Notes: generated by a model from the letters alone, not told the origin. DNA of 7,506 nucleotides from Propionibacteriaceae bacterium (GCA_030450535.1 JAKDIK010000128.1:1-7506), one strand, 5' to 3'. Positions 1 to 6,904 are shown, numbered from the stretch's first letter. Numbers and translations are program-made.

Positions 1-743
1 TGCTCGCGCAGGTAGCCGTCGCGCACCAGCAGGTCGTAGGTGCGGTGGAGTTCGTCGTCGTCCACGCTGTTGGACGCCGCACCGCTCGCTGCCGGCCGCC
101 GATGCCAGAACGCCAACGGGGCGTCGAGCAGCCCGACAGGGAACGCCGCCGCGAGCCGCAGGTGGAAGTCCCAGTCGCCCACCACGGGCAGGTGGCTGCG
201 GAAGGGTCCGAGCGTGTCGTGGACGGCCCGGCGGTAGAGCAGCGCGATGGGAACGAACCGGTTCACCCGCAGCAGTTCCGTCAGTGTGATCGCGGTGAGC
301 TGGCCCTCGAAGGGCTCGCGTCCGGTCTCGATGATGACGTCGCCCTCCAGCCGTTCGAGGACCAGGGTCGTCCGCGTGACAACGCCCATGTCGCCGGGAC
401 GCTCAGTCAGGTACGCGACGGTCGCCGAGAGAAAATCTGGCGCCCACGTGTCGTCGTCGTCGTGGAGGCACACGAACTCGCTGTCGGAGGCGGCGAGGCC
501 CGCGTTGGACGCGGCCTCCATGCCGAGCGATGTGGCCTGGTGGATCACCGTGACGCGCCCGCTGATACCCGGGCAGGCCGCGACCAGGTGGTCCACGGGA
601 GCGGGATCGCCGCCGTCGTTGATGAGGCACAGGTGCCAGTCGTCGAACGTCTGCGCGGCGACGTCATCGAGGGCGCGTCGGAGCAGGGGGAGTCGATCCT
701 TGGTGCGCATGATGATGCTGACACGCGCCCCGGGGACCGACAT
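1..743 (-). CDS. Family 2 glycosyltransferase (GT-A fold), C-terminus cut by window edge
   Basis: Reading from ATG at 743-741 the frame stays open to the left edge, giving 247 codons with no stop, so the 3' end lies outside the window. The protein opens with VSIIMRTKDR (residues 8-17), the first beta strand of a GT-A nucleotide-sugar domain. It continues with LINDGG (40-45) and an acidic cluster HDDDDTW (94-100) that fits the metal-binding DXD motif. VVGDWDFHLRL (187-197) fits the acceptor/catalytic region of family 2 enzymes, followed by FWHRR. By family it should transfer a sugar from a nucleotide donor to a glycan or lipid-linked acceptor on the cytoplasmic side; the sugar is not readable from sequence. 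No transmembrane segment is visible in the part present. An in-frame GTG three codons upstream (752-750) is an alternative start. No good Shine-Dalgarno precedes either. It lies downstream of the patatin gene on the same strand, separated by 111 bases and a hairpin. Confidence 0.88.
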   Translation of the reverse strand, partial: MSVPGARVSIIMRTKDRLPLLRRALDDVAAQTFDDWHLCLINDGGDPAPVDHLVAACPGISGRVTVIHQATSLGMEAASNAGLAASDSEFVCLHDDDDTWAPDFLSATVAYLTERPGDMGVVTRTTLVLERLEGDVIIETGREPFEGQLTAITLTELLRVNRFVPIALLYRRAVHDTLGPFRSHLPVVGDWDFHLRLAAAFPVGLLDAPLAFWHRRPAASGAASNSVDDDELHRTYDLLVRDGYLRE

Positions 744-750
744 GGGGCAC

Positions 751-756
751 ACCGTA
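751..756 (-). promoter_or_regulatory. Possible -10 hexamer of the family 2 glycosyltransferase gene
   Basis: The minus strand reads TACGGT, matching the actinobacterial TANNNT consensus, and its last base is 7 nt before the A of the ATG at 743. Initiation at the usual distance would fall on the start codon and give a leaderless mRNA, which would agree with the absence of a good ribosome binding site. No convincing -35 hexamer is seen, and a hexamer this degenerate occurs often by chance. Confidence 0.25.
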
Positions 757-805
757 CCGCAGCCGGAACATGCGGCGGAAACAACGCAGGTGGTCCGGAC
801 GCCGG

Positions 806-827
806 CCTGGGGGCCCTCGCCCCCCGG
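806..827 (-). terminator. GC-rich hairpin after the patatin gene, candidate terminator
   Basis: GGGGGC (809-814) and GCCCCC (819-824) pair perfectly around a 4-base loop. Two more pairs (806-807 with 826-827) lie beyond a single mismatch. The hairpin begins 28 bases past the patatin stop codon on the minus strand and lies before the glycosyltransferase start. There is no T-tract, so it is not a classical intrinsic terminator. It may end or attenuate patatin transcription, or only stabilise the 3' end. Confidence 0.35.
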
Positions 828-854
828 AGGAGGTGCCGACCTGGAGGGACCCGG

Positions 855-1838
855 CTAGAGTCCGGCCTCGTCCAGCGCCTTCGCGGCCCGCGTCCGCCCC
901 TGGGCGATCAATTCGGCGGCACGGTGGAACTCGAAGGTGGTCGCGATGTCCTGAGGAAACTCGATCAGGACGTCGGGCGGACTGGCCGCCATGCGGAAGC
1001 GCGTGATGAGGGCCTGCGTGGTTTCCAGGGTCAGGCTGACGACGTCCAGGGTGCGCAGCCCCTTGGGTAACTCATCGAACTCAGTGAGTTCGCCGGCCGC
1101 GTTGCCCTGGCGCGAGCCGCCCACGGCGAACTCCGGCTGCTCGGCGTCCGAGGCGAAGCGCGCCTGCCACCAGTCCAGGACGCCGCGAACCTGATCCGAT
1201 TCGAGCACGCCGCGGCGCAGGCGTCCGGCCAGATCGCCGAGCACGCCCTCGGAATCCGCCGATTCGCTGACGGGCTGCTGGCTCGTCTGGGTGCTTCGCG
1301 GACCCGACAGCGACACCGCAATCGTCAGGTCGGCGGTCGTGCCCAGAAGGGGGTCGACGGGCACCGGGTTGAGGATGCCGCCGTCGGCCAGCAGCCGTCC
1401 GTGCAGCATGACCGGGGTGAAGACGCTGGGGATGCCGATGGACGCCCGCATGGCCATCGCGACCGAGCCGCGCTGGAACCAGACCTCGCGGGAGTTGGTG
1501 AGGTCCGTCGCCACCGCCGTGAAGGGGATCGGCAGCTCCTCGATGACGGCGTCGGTGAGGAGATCCGCGACGCGGTCCATCACACGGCGTCCCCAGAAGA
1601 CCCCGGGGCCGGAGAAGGCGGGGTCGAGGAGCAGCCAGACGTCCCGCTGGGTGAGCGACTCCACCCACTCGGTGTAGGCCTCGAGGCGTCCGGCCGCCTC
1701 CAGCCCTCCGATGACGGCGCCCATCGACGAGCCGGCGATGGCTGCCACCTCGTGGCCGCGCCGCTTCACCTCGTCCACCACCCCGATGTGGGCGTAGCCG
1801 CGGGCGCCCCCCGAGCCGAGGGCCAGGGCAATCCGCAT
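855..1838 (-). CDS. Patatin-like phospholipase, RssA/NTE-type serine hydrolase
   Basis: A 327-residue protein with all the patatin hallmarks. The glycine-rich oxyanion-hole motif GSGGARGYAHIG is at residues 8-19, the nucleophile elbow GSSMG at 36-40 (serine 38), and the dyad aspartate in ADGGILNP (Asp152). The family-typical RASIGIPSVFTPV is at 131-143. Together they define a Ser-Asp lipid acyl hydrolase; its own substrate cannot be told. There is no signal peptide or clear membrane span, so it is predicted cytoplasmic or membrane-peripheral. The ATG at 1838 was chosen because the oxyanion motif starts at residue 8, the usual place. The same frame is open to an ATG at 2090, but those 84 extra codons read as arginine/proline-rich low-complexity sequence without family similarity and would overlap the glf leader. 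The C-terminal third (from about residue 185) has no motif I recognise. It is divergent from glf. Confidence 0.92.
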   Translation of the reverse strand: MRIALALGSGGARGYAHIGVVDEVKRRGHEVAAIAGSSMGAVIGGLEAAGRLEAYTEWVESLTQRDVWLLLDPAFSGPGVFWGRRVMDRVADLLTDAVIEELPIPFTAVATDLTNSREVWFQRGSVAMAMRASIGIPSVFTPVMLHGRLLADGGILNPVPVDPLLGTTADLTIAVSLSGPRSTQTSQQPVSESADSEGVLGDLAGRLRRGVLESDQVRGVLDWWQARFASDAEQPEFAVGGSRQGNAAGELTEFDELPKGLRTLDVVSLTLETTQALITRFRMAASPPDVLIEFPQDIATTFEFHRAAELIAQGRTRAAKALDEAGL

Positions 1839-1844
1839 GACCCC

Positions 1845-1850
1845 AGAATA
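1845..1850 (-). promoter_or_regulatory. Possible -10 hexamer of the patatin gene, leaderless arrangement
   Basis: The minus strand reads TATTCT, a TANNNT match, followed by GGGGTC and then the ATG at 1838. The 6-base gap places the expected transcription start exactly on the A of the start codon. The GGGG is only 2 bases from the ATG, too close for a normal Shine-Dalgarno. Both points favour a leaderless transcript. No -35 is evident. Confidence 0.35.
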
Positions 1851-2025
1851 GGCGCCGGGCACAGACCCGATGCGCCGCCCACCGCTCGGCGGCGAACGGC
1901 ACCGGGGGCGGTCGCACACCGGCCGCCGTGAGCTCGCCGGGGCGATCAGGTTTGGTGCCGTCGTCGGCAGTTCGCCAGGCCTGTCGCGCGGGCCTTCGCT
2001 ACGCTGAGCGGAGCACGTGGGGCGC

Positions 2026-2073
2026 ATGACCCCCCACATCGGCCAGGCGCCGGTGACGAGCCAAGTGAGCTGA
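2026..2073 (+). other. Possible 15-residue upstream ORF in the glf leader
   Basis: ATG at 2026 opens a reading frame encoding MTPHIGQAPVTSQVS and stops with TGA at 2071-2073, one base before the glf ribosome binding site. GGGG (2019-2022) is 3 bases upstream, a poor but possible ribosome site. The ATG lies in the loop of the second inverted repeat. Nothing in the peptide resembles a known leader, and an ORF this short may be chance. Confidence 0.15.
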
Positions 2074-2074
2074 G

Positions 2075-2084
2075 AAGGATGGAG
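2075..2084 (+). promoter_or_regulatory. Ribosome binding site of glf
   Basis: AAGGATGGAG contains GGAG (2081-2084) 8 bases before the GTG at 2093. It decides for this GTG start, since the next in-frame start codon (GTG at residue 8) falls inside the first beta strand of the FAD-binding fold. Confidence 0.7.
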
Positions 2085-2092
2085 ATCCACCC

Positions 2093-3280
2093 GTGAATGC
2101 AGACCTCCTGGTTGTGGGCTCGGGCCTGTTCGGCCTGACGATCGCCGAGCGGGCCGCGAACGATCTCGGCCTCAACGTGGTCGTGATCGATCGCCGTTCC
2201 CACATCGGCGGCAACGCCTACTCCGAGCCGGAGGCGGCCACCGGCATCGAGGTTCACCGCTACGGGGCGCACCTGTTCCACACCTCCAACGAGCGCGTGT
2301 GGGAGTACGTCAACCGCTTCACGGGATTCACCAATTACGTGCACAAGGTCTACACGAACCACCGCGGCGTCGTGTACCCCATGCCGGTGAACCTCCACAC
2401 GATCAACCAGTTCTTCAACGCCGCCTACTCGCCCGGCGAGGCGCGGGCGCTGATCGCCGAGCAGGCCGCCGAACTCGGCGGCAAGGAGCCGGAGAATTTC
2501 GTCGAGAAGGGCATCTCGCTGATCGGGCGTCCGCTGTACGAGGCGTTCATCATGCACTACACCGCGAAGCAGTGGCAGACCGACCCCGAGCAGTTGTCGG
2601 CGTCCATCATCAGTCGCCTGCCGGTGCGCTACAACTACGACAACCGCTACTTCAACGACACCCATGAGGGTCTGCCGGTCGACGGGTACACGGCCTGGTT
2701 CGAGCGCATGGTTGATCACCCGCGCATCGACGTTCGGCTCGACACCGATTTCTTCGACGACGATTCAGAGTTCAGCAAGGCTTCGGCGTCCGGTCAGGTG
2801 CCCATCGTCTACACGGGGCCCGTGGACCGCTACTTCGACTACGCCGAGGGCGAGTTGGGCTGGCGCACGATCGATCTGGAGGAGGAGGTGCTGGACATCG
2901 AGGACTTCCAAGGGACGTCGGTGATGAACTACCCGGACGCCGACGTGCCGTTCACGCGCATCCACGAGTTCCGCCACTTCCATCCCGAGCGGAACTACAC
3001 CAAGGACGCCACCGTCATCATGCGTGAATTCAGCCGTTTCGCCGAGGTCGGCGACGAGCCGTACTACCCGATCAACACCGACGCCGACCGCGAGGGGCTG
3101 CTCGCCTATCGCGACCTGGCGAAGGCCGAGCCCAACGTCCTGTTCGGCGGCCGGCTGGGCACCTACAAGTACCTGGACATGCACATGGCGATCGGTTCGG
3201 CACTCAGCATGTTTGACAACAAGCTCAAGCCCCACTTCGCCGAGGGCGTGGCGCTGGAGAGTGGAGGGGTGGACGCATGA
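2093..3280 (+). CDS. glf: UDP-galactopyranose mutase
   Basis: A 395-residue flavoenzyme, the usual length for bacterial Glf, that interconverts UDP-galactopyranose and UDP-galactofuranose in the cytoplasm. It supplies the donor for galactofuranose polymers. The FAD-binding dinucleotide fold starts at once with VVGSGLFG (residues 7-14), and RRSHIGGNAYSE (34-45) continues the flavin site. YTAKQWQTDP (156-165) holds the substrate-stacking tryptophan (W161). PVRYNYDNRYFNDTHEG (177-193) and FTRIHEFRHF (287-296) hold R179 and R289, which by position fit the two active-site arginines of characterised mutases. GRLGTYKYLDMHMAIGSAL (353-371) is the typical C-terminal flavin-contacting segment. GTG start with a strong ribosome site 8 bases upstream. 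The stop overlaps the next start by 4 bases (ATGA). It heads the galactan operon. All key motifs are intact, with no sign of decay. Confidence 0.97.
   Translation: MNADLLVVGSGLFGLTIAERAANDLGLNVVVIDRRSHIGGNAYSEPEAATGIEVHRYGAHLFHTSNERVWEYVNRFTGFTNYVHKVYTNHRGVVYPMPVNLHTINQFFNAAYSPGEARALIAEQAAELGGKEPENFVEKGISLIGRPLYEAFIMHYTAKQWQTDPEQLSASIISRLPVRYNYDNRYFNDTHEGLPVDGYTAWFERMVDHPRIDVRLDTDFFDDDSEFSKASASGQVPIVYTGPVDRYFDYAEGELGWRTIDLEEEVLDIEDFQGTSVMNYPDADVPFTRIHEFRHFHPERNYTKDATVIMREFSRFAEVGDEPYYPINTDADREGLLAYRDLAKAEPNVLFGGRLGTYKYLDMHMAIGSALSMFDNKLKPHFAEGVALESGGVDA
3263..3269 (+). promoter_or_regulatory. Ribosome binding site of the glfT2-like gene, inside glf
   Basis: GGAGGGG lies in the last codons of glf, about 7-9 bases before the ATG at 3277. 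It supports that start and independent reinitiation at the ATGA overlap. Confidence 0.7.
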
Positions 3281-5283
3281 GCGACACCGTAGCCTACATG
3301 GCCCCTCTGCGCACCGAGGTGGACGAAGAGCGGTCGCTGCGCGAGGTCGCGCGGGTCGTGTTCCCTCGCCAAGGGGACGTGGACGCCGCCGGTCTCTACG
3401 TCGACCCACCCCGCGTTTCCCAGCCGGTGGCGGACCAGACCGTGGTCGCGACGGGCGTCACGAGCACGAACGAGGAGGAACCGCGTCCCGACGACTACCT
3501 GTCGGATCGTTCGGTGCGCGTGCGCAGAGGTCGTCACCTTTCGCTGGGCTCCTACTTCAACGCGTTCCCTGCCTCCTACTGGCGGTGGTGGACCGATGTC
3601 ACCTCGGTGGTGCTCCGGGTGCAGACCTCGGGGCCGGGCACCGTCATCGTGTACCGAAGCAACGCGCGGGGCCAGGTGCAGCGGGTCGACAGCCGACCGG
3701 TGAGCGGTGATACCGGGAACCTCTTCGAACTCACGCTCGTGCCCTTCAACGACGGCGGCTGGTACTGGTTCGACCTGGTGGCGGGGGACGAGGGTCTGGT
3801 GCTGCGCGAGGCGTCGTGGCTCGTCGAGGCGGGCACCACGAAACGCGGCACCGTCAGCCTGGGCATGACGACGTTCAACCGGGCCGACTATGCGGTCGCC
3901 AATGTGCGCACGATCGCGGCCTCGGAGCAGTTGCGTGACGTCGTCCACGAGATGCTGGTTGTCGACCAGGGAACCCAGCTCGTCGAGGACGAACCCGACT
4001 ACGAGGACGCCGTGACGGAGATGGGCGGCCGGCTCCGGGTGATCCGCCAGGGGAACATGGGCGGCTCGGGCGGCTATGCCCGCGGGATGTATGAGACGTT
4101 GCAGGGCAATGCCGAGGGCGTCAAGGCTGATTACTTCATGACGCTGGACGACGACATCCGCATCGAGCCGGAGTCCATCTGCCGCGCGGTCACCTTCGCA
4201 GATTTCTGCCGCCGCCCCACCATCGTGGGCTCCCACATGTTCGATCTGCACAACCGGACGCTTCTCAACGCGTTCGTCGAGGTCGTCGATCCCTATGCGT
4301 TCCGTTGGGGTCCGCCCACCGGTCTTGGTCAGCTCGACCTGGCCGAGCTCGGGCTGCGCTCGCGTCCGCTGTTGCACCGGCGCTGGGACGCCGACTACAA
4401 CGGCTGGTGGATGTGCCTGATTCCCCGCGTCGTGCTCGAGGAGTGCGGTCTCGCGCTCCCCGTGTTCATCAAGTGGGACGACTCGGAGTACTCCCTGCGG
4501 GCGAGGGCGCACGGCTTCCCGACGGTCTCGCTGCCGGGATCGGCCGTCTGGCACGTGTCGTGGTTCGACAAGGACGACTCCGTCGACTGGCAGGCCTACT
4601 TCCATGAGCGGAACCGCCTGATCGCGGCGTTGTTGCATTCCGGCTTCGTCAAGGGCGGACGCATGCTTCGCGAGTCGCTGATGGTCGAGACCAAGCACAC
4701 GATCTCCATGCAGTACTACGCCGCCCGGCTCGTCCTCGATGGCCTACGGGACGCCTTGGCCGGCCCCGGGCAGTTGCACGACATGATCGCCTCGGCGGCC
4801 GCCCGAGCGCGCGGGCTGAAGAGCGAGTACCCGGAGGCGCAGGTGTCCCAGGACATCGGTGCGCTGCCTGAAGTCCGGACCGCTCGGCCCCGCAAACGGC
4901 GGGAGGCGCGGCCCCCGTCCACCGCTGCTCTTCTTCCGTGGACGGTCAGCACGATCCTGCGGCACGTGGCCCTCCCCCCACGCGAGCTCTCGCGCGAGTA
5001 CCCGGAGGCGGCCATCAGCAATATGGACAGCAAGTGGTACTGGATGCCGCGGTTCGACTCGGCGTTGGTGACCAATGCGGACGGCACGGGCGCCTCGCTG
5101 TACCGGCGCGATCCCGCCCAGGTGCGCAGCCTGACCGTCGAGAGCGCTCGGTTGCACGCCGAGCTGGCTCGCCGCTGGGAGTCGTTGGCGAGGGACTATC
5201 GGGCCGCGCTGCCGGCCATCACGTCGCCAGAGGCGTGGGCGGAGACATTCGCCCGCAACCCGGCGCAGGGGCCCACCCGCTAG
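3277..5283 (+). CDS. glfT2: GlfT2-like polymerising galactofuranosyltransferase
   Basis: A 668-residue family 2 glycosyltransferase with the architecture of mycobacterial GlfT2 (637 residues), which extends galactan from UDP-galactofuranose on a lipid-linked acceptor at the inner membrane face. Residues 1 to about 190 form an N-terminal beta-rich domain. The GT-A domain starts at TVSLGMTTFNR (about 192). GNMGGSGGYARG starts at 259. The metal-binding LDDD has aspartates 291-293, WDDSEY has D401/D402 (catalytic-base region), and WHVSWFD has H426, matching the third metal ligand. The spacing from D402 to H426 equals that recalled for the mycobacterial enzyme. The C-terminal third is helical with an arginine-rich linker (about 533-545) and no membrane span. 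It overlaps glf by ATGA at the start and ends TAG with a 1-base overlap into the permease gene. The exact linkage made and its processivity cannot be read; the family is clear, the symbol is by similarity of motifs and context. Confidence 0.9.
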   Translation: MSDTVAYMAPLRTEVDEERSLREVARVVFPRQGDVDAAGLYVDPPRVSQPVADQTVVATGVTSTNEEEPRPDDYLSDRSVRVRRGRHLSLGSYFNAFPASYWRWWTDVTSVVLRVQTSGPGTVIVYRSNARGQVQRVDSRPVSGDTGNLFELTLVPFNDGGWYWFDLVAGDEGLVLREASWLVEAGTTKRGTVSLGMTTFNRADYAVANVRTIAASEQLRDVVHEMLVVDQGTQLVEDEPDYEDAVTEMGGRLRVIRQGNMGGSGGYARGMYETLQGNAEGVKADYFMTLDDDIRIEPESICRAVTFADFCRRPTIVGSHMFDLHNRTLLNAFVEVVDPYAFRWGPPTGLGQLDLAELGLRSRPLLHRRWDADYNGWWMCLIPRVVLEECGLALPVFIKWDDSEYSLRARAHGFPTVSLPGSAVWHVSWFDKDDSVDWQAYFHERNRLIAALLHSGFVKGGRMLRESLMVETKHTISMQYYAARLVLDGLRDALAGPGQLHDMIASAAARARGLKSEYPEAQVSQDIGALPEVRTARPRKRREARPPSTAALLPWTVSTILRHVALPPRELSREYPEAAISNMDSKWYWMPRFDSALVTNADGTGASLYRRDPAQVRSLTVESARLHAELARRWESLARDYRAALPAITSPEAWAETFARNPAQGPTR

Positions 5284-6140
5284 TGTCCGGCAGCGACCTC
5301 ATCGCCCCCGGCCGTGGTCGGGGCCTGGTGGACGTCCTCGCCAATCGCTATCTGCTGCGCCTGATCGTCCGCAAGGAAGTGCAGGTCCGGTACCGCGGCT
5401 CGGTGCTGGGAATCCTGTGGAGCTACATCAAACCGGCCGTACAGTTCGCCGTGTTCTACGTCGCACTGGGCGTCTTCCTCGGTCTGAACAAGGGGATGAA
5501 CAATTACGCCGTCTACCTGTTCAGCGGCATCATCGCGATGAACTTCTTCAACGAGGCGTTCGGCAACGCGGCACGGTCGATCGTCGGTAACGGCAACCTC
5601 ATCAAGAAGATCTACCTGCCGCGTGAGCTGTTCCCGGCCTCGTCACTCTGGGTGGCGTTCATCCACTTCGTGCCGCAGGTCGTCGTGCTGCTCATCGCCT
5701 GTCTGTTCACCGGCTGGGTGCCCAACTTCTGGGAGCTCGGCGCCGTGTTCGCCGGCTTCGTCATCATCGGCACCTTCGCGCTGGGGCTCGGCGTGGTGTT
5801 CGCGACCGCCAACGTGTTCTTCCGCGACGCAGAGAACATCGTGGATCTGCTCATCATGGTCGCCACGTGGGCGTCCCCCGTGTTGTACGTGTGGACGATG
5901 GTGCGCGAGGAGGTGCCCTGGCTCGTCAACCTCTACTTCCTCAATCCGTTGACCGTCGCCGTCGAACTGTTCCACTACGGCTTCTGGCATCCGACCGTCG
6001 TCTCGGGTGGCACGTGGGAGATTCCGCCGCACCTGTTCGTGGTCTGGACGCCGGTGGCGCTGGCCATCTCGGTCGGGTTTCTCCTGCTCGGCGACGCCGT
6101 CTTCCGACGCTACGAGGGTAGCTTCGCCCAGGAGTTGTGA
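5283..6140 (+). CDS. wzm: ABC-2 type polysaccharide export permease, Wzm family
   Basis: A 285-residue integral membrane protein, normal length for Wzm/TagG/RfbA-type permeases. After a short cytoplasmic N-terminus comes the family motif YRGSVLGILWSYIKP (37-51). Hydrophobic spans lie near 41-67, 75-91, 122-143, 152-178, 189-206 and 251-270, six in all. FFRDAENIVD (179-188) and LNPLTVAVE (220-228) are also typical of the family. It should form a homodimeric channel with the ATPase encoded next and move a lipid-linked glycan, here presumably galactan, across the cytoplasmic membrane. The GTG at 5283 shares its first base with the previous TAG stop, and AGGGG at 5267-5271 is 11 bases upstream. 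The frame is open further upstream, but that part overlaps the GlfT2-like gene and reads as non-membrane low-complexity sequence. The mycobacterial counterpart is Rv3783. Confidence 0.93.
   Translation: MSGSDLIAPGRGRGLVDVLANRYLLRLIVRKEVQVRYRGSVLGILWSYIKPAVQFAVFYVALGVFLGLNKGMNNYAVYLFSGIIAMNFFNEAFGNAARSIVGNGNLIKKIYLPRELFPASSLWVAFIHFVPQVVVLLIACLFTGWVPNFWELGAVFAGFVIIGTFALGLGVVFATANVFFRDAENIVDLLIMVATWASPVLYVWTMVREEVPWLVNLYFLNPLTVAVELFHYGFWHPTVVSGGTWEIPPHLFVVWTPVALAISVGFLLLGDAVFRRYEGSFAQEL
6130..6134 (+). promoter_or_regulatory. Ribosome binding site deciding the Wzt start
   Basis: AGGAG lies 5 bases before the ATG at 6140 but only 2 bases before the in-frame GTG at 6137. The ATG is therefore the better start for the ATPase. 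Confidence 0.6.
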
Positions 6141-6904
6141 TGACCGACGCACGAAGCGAATCCGCAGGCGACGAGGTCGTCGTCCACGTCGAGGGTGTGG
6201 GCAAGGACTTCGTCCTGCGCCACACCCGAAGCCTCAAGGAAGCGCTCGTCTGGCTGGTCAAGGGACGCAAGGGCGACCTGGCCAACCGCTTCAGCGCACT
6301 CGACGACGTGAGCATCGACATTCACAACGGCGAGACCGTCGCGCTCATGGGGCTCAACGGGTCGGGAAAGTCGACGACGCTGAAGCTCATCTCGGGCGTC
6401 ATGCGGCCCGACCGTGGGACCGTGGGTGTCCGCGGCCGGATCGCCGGGCTCATCGAGGTGGGTGCCGGCTTCCACCCCGATCTGCCGGGCCGCGACAACG
6501 TCTACCTCAACGGCGCGATCCTCGGCATGACGGAGGAGGAGATCGACGCCAGATTCGCAGACATCCTCGCCTTCAGCGAGATCGACGAGTTCATCGACAC
6601 CGAGGTGAAGTTCTACTCCTCGGGCATGTACCTGCGGCTGGCGTTCGCGGTGGCCGTCCACACTGATCCGGATGTGTTCCTGGTGGACGAGATCCTCGCC
6701 GTCGGCGATGAGCCCTTCCAGCGCAAGTGCCTCGCGCGCATCAAGGAACTGGTGGCGCGTGGCAAGACCTTGGTCGTGGTGAGCCATGACCTCGACCTCG
6801 TGCAGCAGATCTGCGCGCGGGGCATCGTCATGGAGAAGGGGCGCGTGGTGTTCGACGGACCCTGCGCCGAGGCGGTCACCTTCCTGCGCGAGCGCAACCG
6901 CTGA
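6140..6904 (+). CDS. wzt: ABC transporter ATPase for polysaccharide export, Wzt family without carbohydrate-binding domain
   Basis: A 254-residue nucleotide-binding subunit. Walker A is GLNGSGKST (71-79). GLIEVGAGFHPDLPGRDNV (103-121) is the Wzt/TagH signature, with Glu106 near where most ABC ATPases carry the Q-loop glutamine. The signature motif is YSSGM (159-163), Walker B VFLVDE (179-184), D-loop GDEPF, and the switch histidine is H216. It powers export of a lipid-linked glycan through the preceding permease. The chain ends about 35 residues after the switch histidine, so the C-terminal carbohydrate-recognition domain of long Wzt proteins such as E. coli O9a is absent. The short form resembles mycobacterial Rv3781 and TagH-like cores. 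The ATG shares one base with the permease stop (TGATG). An in-frame GTG at 6137 is a weaker alternative. Last gene of the operon. Confidence 0.94.
   Translation: MTDARSESAGDEVVVHVEGVGKDFVLRHTRSLKEALVWLVKGRKGDLANRFSALDDVSIDIHNGETVALMGLNGSGKSTTLKLISGVMRPDRGTVGVRGRIAGLIEVGAGFHPDLPGRDNVYLNGAILGMTEEEIDARFADILAFSEIDEFIDTEVKFYSSGMYLRLAFAVAVHTDPDVFLVDEILAVGDEPFQRKCLARIKELVARGKTLVVVSHDLDLVQQICARGIVMEKGRVVFDGPCAEAVTFLRERNR

Larger units (their letters stand above)
1839..2092. promoter_or_regulatory. Divergent intergenic region between patatin and glf, with structured glf leader
   Basis: This 254-base gap must carry the promoters for both directions. For glf the only TANNNT hexamer I see is TACGCT (2000-2005), without a matching -35. 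Two adjacent inverted repeats follow. Arms 1994-2000 and 2007-2013 form a 7-bp stem with one G-T pair and a 6-base loop. Arms GTGGGG (2017-2022) and CCCCAC (2032-2037) form a 6-bp stem with a 9-base loop. These could be operator sites or 5'-UTR hairpins. The stretch 1851-1990 shows no clear element. Function is inferred from position. Confidence 0.4.

Noticed and set aside
45..1070. 341-codon open frame on the plus strand opposite the glycosyltransferase and patatin genes
   Set aside because: It spans two real minus-strand genes with clear catalytic motifs and their spacer, and has low-complexity composition, as expected of a shadow frame.
1839..2090. N-terminal extension of the patatin to an ATG at 2090
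   Set aside because: The added 84 residues lack family similarity, would push the oxyanion motif far from its usual N-terminal position, and overlap the glf leader.
1946..2719. 257-codon minus-strand frame across the start of glf
   Set aside because: It is antisense to the FAD-binding domain of glf, contains no recognisable domain, and its end lies in the divergent promoter region.
3163..4698. 511-codon open frame on the minus strand opposite the glfT2-like gene
   Set aside because: The antisense of a GC-rich gene with G/C third positions commonly stays open. The translation is rich in R, H, V, D and A without any motif, while the plus frame has full GlfT2 catalytic motifs.
4938..5282. N-terminal extension of the permease into the glfT2-like gene
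   Set aside because: It would overlap the upstream gene by about 345 bases and reads as arginine/glycine-rich sequence without membrane segments. The GTG at 5283 gives the normal family length.
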